Below are positions 17,730 to 26,638 of a stretch of DNA of 46,130 nt, one piece after another. The DNA lies in the NCBI GenBank assembly GCA_013288015.1, contig JABDCR010000010.1, forward strand, positions 20,437 through 66,566, read 5' to 3'. The notes below the pieces were generated by a model. It saw only the letters and a program-made list of their open reading frames with translations. It was not told the DNA's origin and did no database searches. The translations under genes were made by a program, and so were the position numbers. The stretch comes from Bacteroidota bacterium (GTDB lineage: Bacteria > Bacteroidota > Bacteroidia > B-17B0 > Aurantibacillaceae). The stretch's first letter is position 1, and every line of letters starts with the position of its first letter.

Positions 17730-18974
17730 TTAAAATTTATACGTTAATGATAAGCCCGGAGCCGATAAATATGTTTTATACGTTCCATTTAACTGAAGGT
17801 TAATGTTATTATCTTTACGTTCCAAGTTTTCGAACGTATACGATGCATCTATTCTGAATTTATTTGATATTTTATATCCTACACCACAAGTTAAATTAAC
17901 CTTATTAGCATCAGGTACTTCGGGTGTTACATAACCAGAGTTTATTGGCGTTAGAGACAAAGCCACACCCGCACGAACTGTAAATTTTTCGGTTATATGA
18001 TACTGACCACCTAAGCGAAAAGCAAATGTATTATGGTAATCTCTTGGTAGTTTTGTATCTTTTAAAACAGGCGTATTGTTTTTATAGTCAAAAGCCAAAG
18101 TATCAAATGCTTTCCAGCCAATATAATTTACATCAAGTGCCAATGATAATTTGGTGTTCATTTTATAACCAAAACCTAAAGTAACTACTTGCGGTAACGG
18201 AATAGAAGATGAAAACGGACCCGAAGGGAAATTTGAAGCTACTGATGCTGGTACTGTAAAATTAGCCGTTCCGTTAGTAAGAGACATGTTAACTTGCGAA
18301 CGATATGTTAAACCAATAGACAATTTTTCAGTTGGCGTATAATAAAGTCCCAAGTTGTAGCCCCAACCACCTGCTGTTCCTTTTAAATCTGCACTACCAT
18401 AACCACCATTTGTGCTAGTATTGCTATACAATGGTATATCTTGTTTTAATTCAACATTACCATAGCCATAAACCAAACCAGCTCCAAAACCCAGTTTATT
18501 GCAAATTTTATAGCTTACAGTTGGTTGAAAAAAAATAGATTGTAATTTTAAAGATGTTAAAGCAAAACGTCCTGTCCAACCATCTTCCCATCTGGCAGTG
18601 CTACCAAAAGGAGTATAAACTCCTAAACCAAATTTAAATTTTGAAAAAAAATTAGATGAATCTTTACTTCCAAAAACAGCATAACCGGTAAATGGCGTGC
18701 TTATAGGATTATTTGTACGAGACACAGTACCACTCGGTGCATCCACATACTCGCCGTTAGCAATAGTTGCAGTAACACCGGCACTTATGCTATTTTCTTT
18801 AAGAAAGGTTACACCGCCCGGGTTAAAAAATACGGCAGCACCATCCTGAATTAAACCAGTACCTGCACCTGCCATACCCTGCTGTACCTGACCTTGCAGG
18901 TTTACCTGAAAGCCCTGCGCACCAAGTAAATAAGGTAGCGTTAAAAGAGAAATTGTTACTATTTTTTTAATCAT
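17730..18974 (-). CDS. fadL: OmpP1/FadL/TodX-family outer-membrane transporter
   Basis: 414 aa from the ATG at 18974. A longer reading from 19040 adds 22 residues before a perfect signal peptide (MIKKIVTISLLTLPYLLGAQ) and overlaps the preceding gene, so 18974 is preferred. After the signal, GFQVNLQGQVQQGMAGAGTG and AVFFNPGGVTFLKENS correspond to the FadL N-terminal hatch with its NPG motif. Alternating hydrophobic strands end in LSLTYKF with a C-terminal Phe, as for beta-barrel proteins. Family members let long-chain fatty acids or other hydrophobic compounds diffuse across the outer membrane. Placement in one operon with beta-oxidation enzymes and esterases supports fatty-acid uptake. Confidence 0.9.
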   Translation of the reverse strand: MIKKIVTISLLTLPYLLGAQGFQVNLQGQVQQGMAGAGTGLIQDGAAVFFNPGGVTFLKENSISAGVTATIANGEYVDAPSGTVSRTNNPISTPFTGYAVFGSKDSSNFFSKFKFGLGVYTPFGSTARWEDGWTGRFALTSLKLQSIFFQPTVSYKICNKLGFGAGLVYGYGNVELKQDIPLYSNTSTNGGYGSADLKGTAGGWGYNLGLYYTPTEKLSIGLTYRSQVNMSLTNGTANFTVPASVASNFPSGPFSSSIPLPQVVTLGFGYKMNTKLSLALDVNYIGWKAFDTLAFDYKNNTPVLKDTKLPRDYHNTFAFRLGGQYHITEKFTVRAGVALSLTPINSGYVTPEVPDANKVNLTCGVGYKISNKFRIDASYTFENLERKDNNINLQLNGTYKTYLSAPGLSLTYKF

Positions 18975-18996
18975 ACTTATATATTTATTTTTAAAA

Positions 18997-19443
18997 CTAT
19001 TTAATGTCGAGTACTTTAAACCAAGTATCTGTTCTGCCAATTAAAGAAATGCCCATATACCCACGCACATCTAGCTTACCATCGCGCCAGGTTATTTTGC
19101 AGCTGTATGTTTTTCCGTTTTCAGGGTCATAAATAGTACCATCAACCCATTTATCTTCATCAAATACAAAACCTTTTAACATGTTTAAGCCTAATATCGG
19201 ATTAGTTTGTTTTGCTTTATCCGGATTGTGTCTATCTAATTTAGGTGTTCCATCTTCACGATTTGGTTCTTTTAACCAAACAATTTTTCCACTGTATTTA
19301 TCTCCTTCTTTATAAATTTGCACTTTACCTTTACTACTACCGGTAAGCCAAGTACCTAATAAAGCATCTTTATTGGTTGTTTGCGCAATTATATTTGCAC
19401 TTAAAAAAATAACAACTAAAAGTGTAGTAAGTTTTTTCATCAT
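18997..19443 (-). CDS. DUF2147 secreted protein
   Basis: 148 aa. Signal peptide MMKKLTTLLVVIFLSANIIAQ, then LLGTWLTGSSKGKVQIYKEG, YSGKIVWLKEP, LNMLKGFVFDEDKWVDGTIY, PENGKTYSCKITWRDG and LDVRGYMGISLIGRTDTW, the full DUF2147 pattern. It is a small lipocalin-like beta-rich domain; function unknown, but in Bacteroidota it often sits near lipid genes. In the operon between DUF4442 (3-nt gap) and the FadL-like gene (22 nt). A periplasmic lipid-binding role between FadL and the inner membrane is a guess. Confidence 0.85.
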   Translation of the reverse strand: MMKKLTTLLVVIFLSANIIAQTTNKDALLGTWLTGSSKGKVQIYKEGDKYSGKIVWLKEPNREDGTPKLDRHNPDKAKQTNPILGLNMLKGFVFDEDKWVDGTIYDPENGKTYSCKITWRDGKLDVRGYMGISLIGRTDTWFKVLDIK

Positions 19444-19446
19444 AAT

Positions 19447-19959
19447 TTAATCGATTTTCATTTTTACGTTTTTCCAAGCTTTAATTTGCCAGTTAATTAA
19501 TCCGGTGCAAATATGGTTTTTATTTACATCGTACACATCAACCGAAAATTCTTTAAAAATGGCTTCTTCAGTTTTTAATGGAAGCAAAATATTTTCTTCG
19601 ATTTCCTTTTTAGTGATGTTAAATTTTATAAACACTTCGGTTTTTGCCTGGAAGTGATAAGTCATTTGAATGTTCTTTAGAATAATGCGATATTCTTTTG
19701 GCGAAAGATGTGATAACAAACTCAACCCGGTAACATACTCGCAAAGGGTTGCCAATAAACAAGCATGTATGCCTTTTATATGATTGCGATTGTTTTTAAT
19801 GTTAGCCGCAACCATAGTAATGCCATCATCGGAAATGCTTTGTATTTTTAATTTATGCGGATTGTTAAACGGAACTGTACGCAGCAAAAAAAAGTTAAGC
19901 ACCCACAAATAAAATTTAGAGTGTTTTGCTTTTTGTATTAGTCCGTTTAATTTATCCAT
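19447..19959 (-). CDS. DUF4442 hotdog-fold putative thioesterase
   Basis: 170 aa. HACLLATLCEYVTGLSLLSHL fits the central helix of the hotdog fold, preceded by GITMVAANIKNNRNHIKGI and followed by strand-like segments, as in DUF4442 (YiiD/PaaI-like) proteins. The central-helix acidic residue (Glu in LCEYVTG) is the plausible catalytic group. It would hydrolyse acyl-CoA in the cytosol. Translationally coupled to the upstream ACBP-thioesterase by a TAATG junction, so the operon carries two hotdog proteins back to back, perhaps of different chain-length specificity or as a heteromer. Confidence 0.78.
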   Translation of the reverse strand: MDKLNGLIQKAKHSKFYLWVLNFFLLRTVPFNNPHKLKIQSISDDGITMVAANIKNNRNHIKGIHACLLATLCEYVTGLSLLSHLSPKEYRIILKNIQMTYHFQAKTEVFIKFNITKKEIEENILLPLKTEEAIFKEFSVDVYDVNKNHICTGLINWQIKAWKNVKMKID

Positions 19960-20699
19960 TATGCTTTTTGAAATAAACCTTCTACAAAATCAATATATTT
20001 TTGTTGTGCATCTTCTTTGCTAATGCCCTTTTTTGCATTCCATGCATTATACTTAGCAGCAGCTACAAAATCAAACATGGCTGGCTTATCAGCATTTATA
20101 TCGCCAATAGTTGCTTGTTTGTTAAGTGCGTATAACTCTAACATTTTTTCGTTAGATGGTTTTTCGGTTAACTCCAATACGCGTTTTTTAGCCGCTTCAA
20201 ATTTTTCTTCTAGTGGTGTCATAGTTTTATTGGTTATAACAGTTTCTACTTTTTTAATAGGAATAGGCTCTAAAACAAAATCATCGCTTTTAGGCATATC
20301 TACAAATTTTGATGCCCATTCTTCAGGAAGTCCCACCAATTTTCTTTTTATCGTATCAATCCAAGCACCATCTACATTTATAAGCGCGGCTTGAATGCCA
20401 TCGCTTCTAAACAACTCTTGCCTAAATGACCAACGAGATCCATCCGGCCTGCATTTTGTTAATTCACAAGTTATTTTTATTGTATCATTTGGGCGAACCT
20501 CACGCATGTAAATTAATTCTTCGCGAAATAGAATTGGTCCTACATGGAGTTTCTCAAGCAAATTAGCATCAAAACCTAAGGAGCCCAGAATTTCTAATCG
20601 AGCCTGTGCGGCAAAATCTGCGTAAGCAGAGTGACGTAGATGCATGTTAGCATCTACCTGACTCCACAAAACTTTACCTTCGTAAAAAACGTTTTTCAT
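19959..20699 (-). CDS. Fusion protein: hotdog acyl-CoA thioesterase plus acyl-CoA-binding protein (ACBP) domain
   Basis: 246 aa. Residues 1-130 are a 4HBT/YbgC-like hotdog domain: WSQVDANMHLRHSAYADFAAQAR has the Asp-x-x-x-His-x-x-(N/H)-x-x-Y pattern, with Asp16 the likely catalytic acid. After a linker (about 130-160), residues 163-243 form an ACBP domain: LELYALNKQATIGDIN (188-202), PAMFDFVAAAKYNAWNAKKG (206-225) and SKEDAQQKYIDFVE match the acyl-CoA-contacting helices, including the Tyr, Lys and Trp-Asn residues. The protein should capture long-chain acyl-CoA and hydrolyse or buffer it in the cytosol. Set 6 nt after the acyl-CoA dehydrogenase gene. ACBP fused to a thioesterase is an uncommon layout. 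Confidence 0.88.
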   Translation of the reverse strand: MKNVFYEGKVLWSQVDANMHLRHSAYADFAAQARLEILGSLGFDANLLEKLHVGPILFREELIYMREVRPNDTIKITCELTKCRPDGSRWSFRQELFRSDGIQAALINVDGAWIDTIKRKLVGLPEEWASKFVDMPKSDDFVLEPIPIKKVETVITNKTMTPLEEKFEAAKKRVLELTEKPSNEKMLELYALNKQATIGDINADKPAMFDFVAAAKYNAWNAKKGISKEDAQQKYIDFVEGLFQKA

Positions 20700-20705
20700 T
20701 ATTTT

Positions 20706-22499
20706 TTAGAAACAGTATTTGTTTGCTGCAATTAATTTTTCTGCCACCACCTGACGAGCTGCTTTTGGATTGAATGGTTGCTGTTTTGTAAAGCGTTTTA
20801 AACCCATTAACATCATACGTAATTCATCACCTTCAGCAAAACTGTTTAAGGCTTCTTTACCGTAAATGCCAATTTTATCGCAAGCATCGTTTAAGTAAAC
20901 ACGCATCATGGCTAATTGAGCTTCGCAAGCGGCTTCACCACGCATGCCAAATAATTTTTCAACACGTAATAAAACAGACTCGGCTACATATGTTTCAATT
21001 GCCATATCGGCAATGTTCATTATAATTTCTTGTTCTTTGCTTAGTGTAGTCATTAATTTTTGAACGGCTGCACCGGCTACCATTAGGATAGCTTTTTTGT
21101 AGTTAACGATTAATTGTTTTTCATAAGCAAACAATGTATCATCCGGTTCGCTCATATCAGGAATGCCCATCAATTCAGAAGCAACTTTTTGAGCAGGACC
21201 CATTAAATCTAATTCGCCTTTCATAGCACGTTTTAAAACCATGTCTATAATAAGCATACGGTTGATTTCGTTTGTTCCTTCGAAAATACGATTGATACGT
21301 GCATCACGATAAGCTCTATCCATAGGAGCTTCAGCGCTATACCCCATTCCACCATATACCTGAACACCTTCATCAACAACATAATCTAACACTTCAGAAC
21401 CATGTACTTTAAGAATAGCACACTCAACAGCAAATTGTTCGATGCCTTTTAATTTAGCTTTTGCTTCATCCATGCCACCTGCAATTAAAGCATGTATAGC
21501 ATCTTCGATATTTTGAGAAGCGCGATACGCAGCACTTTCGCAAGCAAAAGTTCTTACAGCTTGTTCAGCTAATTTATAACGGATAGCTCCGTATTTTGAA
21601 ATTGGTCTGCCAAACTGGTTACGCTCGTTTGTATATTCTACTGATTTAGTAATTACTTGTTTAGATGCACCAATGGCAGCACCTGCTAATTTAATACGAC
21701 CGATATTTAAAATGTTCACTGCGATTTTAAATCCGTTTTCTCTTTCAGATAATAAATTCTCTACCGGCACTTTGCAATCGTTAAAAAATACCTGACGGGT
21801 AGAGCTTCCTTTTATGCCCATTTTATGTTCTTCAGGATTTAAAGAAATGCCACCAAAAGATTTTTCTACAATAAACGCAGATAAGTTTTTATCATCATCA
21901 ATTTTTGCAAACACAGTAAACACATCAGCAAAGCCACCGTTGGTAATCCACATTTTTTGTCCGTTTAAAACGTAGTGTTTCCCATCAGCCGAAAGTTTAG
22001 CCGAAGTTTTTCCGCTATTAGCATCAGAGCCGCTACCAGGCTCAGTTAAGCAATAACAAGCTTTCCACTCACCTGTTGCTAATTTCGGTATGTATTTCTT
22101 TTTTTGTGCTTCGTTACCGTAATATAAAATTGGTAAAGTACCGATACCCGTATGTGCAGAAAGAGCAACCGCTACAGAATGACCTGCACCAATAACCTCA
22201 GTAGTTAGCATAGATGTAACAAAATCGAAACCTAAACCATTGTACGCCTCAGGTACCGAAATACCAAGTATACCAAGCTCGCCTGCTTTTTCTAAAAGTT
22301 TTGGCATAAGCCCTTCTTCCTGAGAATCTATTCTATCAAGAATTGGCCAAACTTCTTGTGCAAGATAATCTTCACAAGTTTTTTTCATCATTAATTGTTC
22401 TTCCGTCCACTGCTCCGGAATAAAAATATCTTGTGCGTTTGTTTCTTTAATAATAAACTCGCCGCCTTTAGTTTGGTTTGATTTTGATGTTGCTTCCAT
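20706..22499 (-). CDS. Acyl-CoA dehydrogenase, VLCAD/ACAD9-like with C-terminal extension
   Basis: 597 aa. It has CYCLTEPGSGSDANSGKTSA and MWITNGGFADVFTVFAKI (FAD and substrate contacts), NERNQFGRPISKYGAI, QVYGGMGYSAEAPMDRAYRDARI and RIFEGTNEINRMLI, where the Glu of FEGTNEI is the expected catalytic base. About 170 residues follow the canonical domain, as in VLCAD/ACAD9 enzymes that take long acyl chains. It oxidises acyl-CoA to trans-2-enoyl-CoA, first step of beta-oxidation, passing electrons to ETF (not encoded here). Between thiolase (21 nt) and the ACBP-thioesterase (6 nt) in the operon. Confidence 0.93.
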   Translation of the reverse strand: MEATSKSNQTKGGEFIIKETNAQDIFIPEQWTEEQLMMKKTCEDYLAQEVWPILDRIDSQEEGLMPKLLEKAGELGILGISVPEAYNGLGFDFVTSMLTTEVIGAGHSVAVALSAHTGIGTLPILYYGNEAQKKKYIPKLATGEWKACYCLTEPGSGSDANSGKTSAKLSADGKHYVLNGQKMWITNGGFADVFTVFAKIDDDKNLSAFIVEKSFGGISLNPEEHKMGIKGSSTRQVFFNDCKVPVENLLSERENGFKIAVNILNIGRIKLAGAAIGASKQVITKSVEYTNERNQFGRPISKYGAIRYKLAEQAVRTFACESAAYRASQNIEDAIHALIAGGMDEAKAKLKGIEQFAVECAILKVHGSEVLDYVVDEGVQVYGGMGYSAEAPMDRAYRDARINRIFEGTNEINRMLIIDMVLKRAMKGELDLMGPAQKVASELMGIPDMSEPDDTLFAYEKQLIVNYKKAILMVAGAAVQKLMTTLSKEQEIIMNIADMAIETYVAESVLLRVEKLFGMRGEAACEAQLAMMRVYLNDACDKIGIYGKEALNSFAEGDELRMMLMGLKRFTKQQPFNPKAARQVVAEKLIAANKYCF

Positions 22500-22520
22500 T
22501 TTATAATGATTTTATAATTA

Positions 22521-23699
22521 TTAATTTAAAAGTTCAAATACACCTGCTGCACCTTGGCCTGTACCAACACACATGGTTACTATACCGTATTTTTTGTTTC
22601 TGCGGCGTAGTTCGCTAAATAACTGCACTGATAATTTTGCACCTGTGCAACCCAATGGGTGACCTAATGCAATAGCACCACCATTTACGTTTACTAAATC
22701 AGGATTAATGCCTAACTCTCTAACAACAGCTAACGACTGAGAAGCAAAGGCTTCGTTTAATTCAAATAAATCTATGTTCTGTAATTTCATTCCTGCCTTT
22801 TCAAGTGCTTTTGGTATAGCGGCCACAGGGCCAATGCCCATGATACGTGGAGGAACACCTGCTGCTGCATGAGATACCATACGCGCGATAGGTTTCAAAT
22901 TATGTTCCTTCATAAATTTTTCGCTAACCACCATTACAAAAGCAGCACCATCACTTGTCTGTGATGAGTTACCCGCAGTAACGCTTCCGCCATTTGCAAA
23001 TACGGGTTTTAATTTTGCTAGTGCTTCAACCGATGTATCTCCACGAGGCCCTTCATCTGTATCAGCTACATAATCACGAGTTTTACGTTTATCTTTTTCA
23101 TCTAAAAATGTTTCGGTAATTTTTACAGGAACGATTTCATCTTTAAACTTACCTGCTTTAATTGCAGCAATGGCTTTTTGATGTGAGTTATAACTAAATA
23201 CATCCTGATCTTCGCGAGAAACTTTATAAACCTTAGCAACCTCTTCAGCTGTTAAGCCCATATTCCAGTACCAATCTGCATGCTCTTTTGCCACTTTTGG
23301 ATTTGGAATAACTCTCCACCCGCCCATTGGTATCAAGCTCATACTTTCAGTGCCGCCTGCAATAATACAATCGGCCATGCCTGCATGAATTTTTGCGCTT
23401 GCCATAGCAATGGTTTCTAAACCCGATGCGCAATAACGGTTAACGGTTACACCCGGCACTTTATCTGTGCCTAAAGCTAACAGAGAAATTAAACGTGCTA
23501 CGTTTAAGCCATGCTCTGCCTCAGGCATCGCATTACCAACCAACACATCATCAATTTTATCTTTATCGATTTGAGGAAGCGAAGCCATTAAATGCTGGAT
23601 AACTTCAGCAGCTAAATCATCAGGGCGATGAAAGCGAAACACGCCGCGGGTAGCTTTTCCTACGGCACTTCTAAAACCTGCTACAATATATGCGTTCAT
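22521..23699 (-). CDS. fadA: Acetyl-CoA C-acyltransferase (3-ketoacyl-CoA thiolase)
   Basis: 392 aa. The nucleophile is Cys90 in VNRYCASGLETI; NEAFASQSLA, GGAIALGHPLGCTGA (catalytic His) and CVGTGQGAAGVFEL (second Cys) complete the thiolase set. It cleaves 3-ketoacyl-CoA with CoA to acetyl-CoA and a shortened acyl-CoA, the last step of beta-oxidation. Translated 20 nt after the FadN-type multifunctional enzyme, so the two probably act together, possibly as a complex. The alternative acetoacetyl-CoA-forming thiolase is less likely given this operon. Confidence 0.94.
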   Translation of the reverse strand: MNAYIVAGFRSAVGKATRGVFRFHRPDDLAAEVIQHLMASLPQIDKDKIDDVLVGNAMPEAEHGLNVARLISLLALGTDKVPGVTVNRYCASGLETIAMASAKIHAGMADCIIAGGTESMSLIPMGGWRVIPNPKVAKEHADWYWNMGLTAEEVAKVYKVSREDQDVFSYNSHQKAIAAIKAGKFKDEIVPVKITETFLDEKDKRKTRDYVADTDEGPRGDTSVEALAKLKPVFANGGSVTAGNSSQTSDGAAFVMVVSEKFMKEHNLKPIARMVSHAAAGVPPRIMGIGPVAAIPKALEKAGMKLQNIDLFELNEAFASQSLAVVRELGINPDLVNVNGGAIALGHPLGCTGAKLSVQLFSELRRRNKKYGIVTMCVGTGQGAAGVFELLN

Positions 23700-23719
23700 T
23701 TTAATTTTTATTTAAATGA

Positions 23720-26125
23720 TTAATTTCTTAAAACTTTTCCACCGTTAATGATGCTTTGCAAACGCTCTAGCGTTTTACGTTCTGTACAAAGCGATAAAAA
23801 CATTTCTCTTTCTAAATCCAATAAATATTGTTCAGAAACCGTAGTTGGCTGAGATAAATTTCCACCCGCTAAAACAAAACCTAATTTTTCTGAAATTAGT
23901 TGATCATGATCGCTGATGTAATTTCCGCTACGCATTGAATTAGCGCCTACGTAAACTAAACCTAAAATTTCGTTACCTAATACACGGATATCTTTACGTG
24001 GTGTTGGTTTTGTGTAACCACTATCTGCCATGCGTAAACATTCTGCTTTAGCTTCGCTTAACTGACGGCTACGTGATACAACTACCCTATCTGTTCCTTT
24101 TCTTAATATACCCATATCAAAAGCTTCGTAAGCTGATGTAGCAACTTTTGCCTGACCAATAGTCAAAAATTTATCGCGGAAAGCGTTTGTTTCAACATCA
24201 CCTTCGTGCAATGAATCGCTTAAACGAACAGCAAACTCTTTTGTTCCACCACCACCCGGGATAAGGCCTACACCAAACTCTACTAAACCAATATAAGTTT
24301 CGGCATGTGCAATAACTTTATCAGCATGCAAACAAATTTCGCAACCACCGCCTAAAGTTAAGTTATGTGGTGCTACCACAACCGGAATAGATGAGTAACG
24401 GATACGCATAGTTGTATTTTGGAACAACCTTACAGCCATGTTTAACTCATCATAATTTTGCTCGGCAGCCATCATAAAAATCATACCCACGTTTGCACCG
24501 GCAGAGAAGTTTGCACCTTCGTTGCTAATAACTAAACCTTTGTAATCTTTCTCAGCAATTTCAATTGCTTTATTAATTCCTGCTAAAACCTCACCACCAA
24601 TGGTGTTCATTTTAGTGTGGAATTCTACATTTAAAATTCCATCACCTAAATCAATAATGTTTACTCCGCTGTTTTTCCAAACAGTTTTGCTTTCGCGAAT
24701 GTTATCTAATACAATTAAATTTTCGGTACCAGGAATTGTTTTGTATGATTTTGTTGGGATATCGTAATATTTTTTAACGCCATTTTCTATTTTATAGAAA
24801 GATGTGTTACCTGCTTTTAGCATATCGTAAACCCAAGCAGCAGGTTTATTATTTAAAGATTCCATAGTAGCTATGAAGCCTTGTACACCCACAGCATCCC
24901 AATATTCGAAAGGACCTAAATCCCAACCAAAACCTGCTTTTAAAGCATCATCTATTTTATATAATTCATCTGCAATTTCAGGAATACGGTTAGTTACATA
25001 CTGAAATAAACCTGCAAAAGTTGCACGGTAAAACTCACCCGCTTTATCTTTGCCGGCTACCAAAATTTTTACACGCTCTTTTAAATTATCAATTGGCTTT
25101 GTTAATTCTAAGGTTGCAAATTTTACTTTTTGAGAAGGCTTGTATTCAAGTGTGTTTAAATCTAAGGCCTGTATTTCTGATTTTCCATCAGCGCCTTTTA
25201 CTTTTTTGTAAAAACCTTGTCCGGTTTTATCACCTAACCATTTGTTTTCAACCATCTTTTTAAGATAGCCAGGTAGCACAAATAAATCTTTAGCCTCATC
25301 ATTAGGACAATTTTGTACCAAGCCATTAGCCACATGTACCAAAGTATCTAAACCAACTACATCACCTGTACGGAAAGTTGCTGATTTTGGGCGACCTAAA
25401 ACAGGGCCAGTTAATTTATCAACCTCTTCAACAGTAAGCCCCATTTTTTCTACCAAGTGTAGAAGCGCCATAATACCAAACACACCTACGCGGTTTGCTA
25501 TAAATGCCGGAGTATCTTTACACAATACGGTTGTTTTACCCAAGTTGTTTTCTCCGTATTCCATAAAGAAGTCTACTACTTCTTTTTTTGTATGAGGGGT
25601 TGGAATAATTTCTAATAATTTTAAATAACGCGGAGGATTAAAGAAATGTGTTCCGCAAAAATGTGCTTTGAAATCATCGCTTCTGCCTTCTGCCATTAAA
25701 TGAATAGGGATACCAGAAGTATTTGATGTAATAAGTGTTCCTGACTTGCGGAATTTCTCTACGTTTTCAAAAACCTTCTTTTTAATATCTAAGTTTTCAA
25801 TTACTACTTCTATAACCCAATCGCAGGTAGAAATTTTCTGCATATCATCATCAAAATTTCCTGTAGTGATGCGCGATGCAAATTCTTTCTTATAAATAGG
25901 TGATGGATTTGATTTTAAAGCAAATTGAAAGTCGTTATTTACAATACGGTTTCTTACAGCTTTACTTTCCAACGTAAGTCCTTTTGCTTTTTCAGCATCG
26001 TTAGGCTCTTTAGGAACAATATCAAGCAATAAAACTTCGCAACCAATGTTTGCAAAGTGGCATGCAATGCGGCTTCCCATAACACCTGAACCCAGTACGG
26101 CAACTTTTTGAATGATGCGTTTCAT
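23720..26125 (-). CDS. fadN: 3-hydroxyacyl-CoA dehydrogenase / enoyl-CoA hydratase (FadN-type order)
   Basis: 801 aa. N-terminal NAD-binding HAD domain: VAVLGSGVMGSRIACHFAN, VIEVVIENLDIKKKVF, THFFNPPRYLKLLEIIPT, then HAD C-terminal domains with CKDTPAFIANRVG. The enoyl-CoA hydratase domain is C-terminal (about 500-690): LVISNEGANFSAGANVG, NLTLGGGCEICLHADKVIA, EFGVGLIPGGGGTKEF, the latter two holding the expected catalytic Glu residues. This HAD-then-ECH order is that of Bacillus FadN, the reverse of E. coli FadB. It hydrates enoyl-CoA and oxidises the 3-hydroxy product with NAD. First enzyme gene after marR (10-nt gap). Confidence 0.93.
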   Translation of the reverse strand: MKRIIQKVAVLGSGVMGSRIACHFANIGCEVLLLDIVPKEPNDAEKAKGLTLESKAVRNRIVNNDFQFALKSNPSPIYKKEFASRITTGNFDDDMQKISTCDWVIEVVIENLDIKKKVFENVEKFRKSGTLITSNTSGIPIHLMAEGRSDDFKAHFCGTHFFNPPRYLKLLEIIPTPHTKKEVVDFFMEYGENNLGKTTVLCKDTPAFIANRVGVFGIMALLHLVEKMGLTVEEVDKLTGPVLGRPKSATFRTGDVVGLDTLVHVANGLVQNCPNDEAKDLFVLPGYLKKMVENKWLGDKTGQGFYKKVKGADGKSEIQALDLNTLEYKPSQKVKFATLELTKPIDNLKERVKILVAGKDKAGEFYRATFAGLFQYVTNRIPEIADELYKIDDALKAGFGWDLGPFEYWDAVGVQGFIATMESLNNKPAAWVYDMLKAGNTSFYKIENGVKKYYDIPTKSYKTIPGTENLIVLDNIRESKTVWKNSGVNIIDLGDGILNVEFHTKMNTIGGEVLAGINKAIEIAEKDYKGLVISNEGANFSAGANVGMIFMMAAEQNYDELNMAVRLFQNTTMRIRYSSIPVVVAPHNLTLGGGCEICLHADKVIAHAETYIGLVEFGVGLIPGGGGTKEFAVRLSDSLHEGDVETNAFRDKFLTIGQAKVATSAYEAFDMGILRKGTDRVVVSRSRQLSEAKAECLRMADSGYTKPTPRKDIRVLGNEILGLVYVGANSMRSGNYISDHDQLISEKLGFVLAGGNLSQPTTVSEQYLLDLEREMFLSLCTERKTLERLQSIINGGKVLRN

Positions 26126-26135
26126 TTTTTCTAAT

Positions 26136-26585
26136 TTATTTTTTTAATAATTTATTTCGTTCTTCAGCTAAATCACTAATCTCGTCAATGGTTTTAAAAA
26201 ACTCTTCTACACGTTGTTTCCCTAATTTTACTTGCACTAAATGATTAAAATTTCGCACAATATTTTTAGCCAGTTCTTTTTGTTCTTTTCCTTTTTTGGT
26301 AAGCGTAATTAGTATTTTACGCTTATCTGTTTTATCACTTTTGCGAACAATTAGTTTCTTCTCTTCAAGTGACAGTATAATACGAGAAAGCGAAGTGCTT
26401 TCCATTCCTAATTGCGGCGCAATATCAGAAGCAAAAGAGCCTTCATGGCTATCAACATTTAAAAGAAAGTGTGCCATAGCAATAGTAGCATCGTGTAAAA
26501 CGGCTTCGGTGTTATACATTCTGCTAACAATTTGCCATGCAGTTTTTAATTTAGAATCTATTGTTTCGGTATGCTTTTTTGACAT
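26136..26585 (-). CDS. MarR-family transcriptional regulator of the lipid operon
   Basis: 149 aa. The winged helix region contains GSFASDIAPQLGMESTSLSRIILSLEEKKLIVRKSDKTDKRKI, with recognition helix around STSLSRIILSL and wing SDKTDKRKILITLTKKG. A dimerisation helix closes the protein. The gene heads the marR-fadN-fadA-acd operon, and a 14-bp palindrome (26613-26626) overlaps the region just upstream of its -7 box, so it should repress itself and the operon. The same palindrome lies between fadD and the nitronate monooxygenase gene. The inducer is most simply an acyl-CoA or fatty acid, by analogy with FadR-type controls; not shown by sequence. Confidence 0.9.
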   Translation of the reverse strand: MSKKHTETIDSKLKTAWQIVSRMYNTEAVLHDATIAMAHFLLNVDSHEGSFASDIAPQLGMESTSLSRIILSLEEKKLIVRKSDKTDKRKILITLTKKGKEQKELAKNIVRNFNHLVQVKLGKQRVEEFFKTIDEISDLAEERNKLLKK

Positions 26586-26593
26586 TGCGAATA

Positions 26594-26601
26594 CAAATAT
26601 A
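26594..26601 (-). promoter_or_regulatory. -7 promoter box of the marR-fad operon
   Basis: The minus strand reads TATATTTG, a full TAnnTTTG match, 8 nt before the marR ATG; transcript nearly leaderless. The palindromic operator ends 11 nt further upstream, so bound regulator would cover the -33 region. Confidence 0.6.
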
Positions 26602-26612
26602 TAAAAATAGTG

Positions 26613-26626
26613 TTATGCACGCATAA
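26613..26626. promoter_or_regulatory. MarR operator, site 1 (upstream of marR)
   Basis: TTATGC-AC-GCATAA, a perfect inverted repeat with a 2-bp centre, 27 bp before the marR start codon. It is identical, read on the other strand, to site 2 at 28433-28446. Length and symmetry fit a MarR dimer site. Confidence 0.75.
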
Positions 26627-26638
26627 TATTATTAAAAA

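Noticed and set aside
17730-19040. Longer FadL-like reading starting at 19040
   Set aside because: Adds 22 residues before a complete signal peptide and overlaps the DUF2147 gene; the ATG at 18974 is better.
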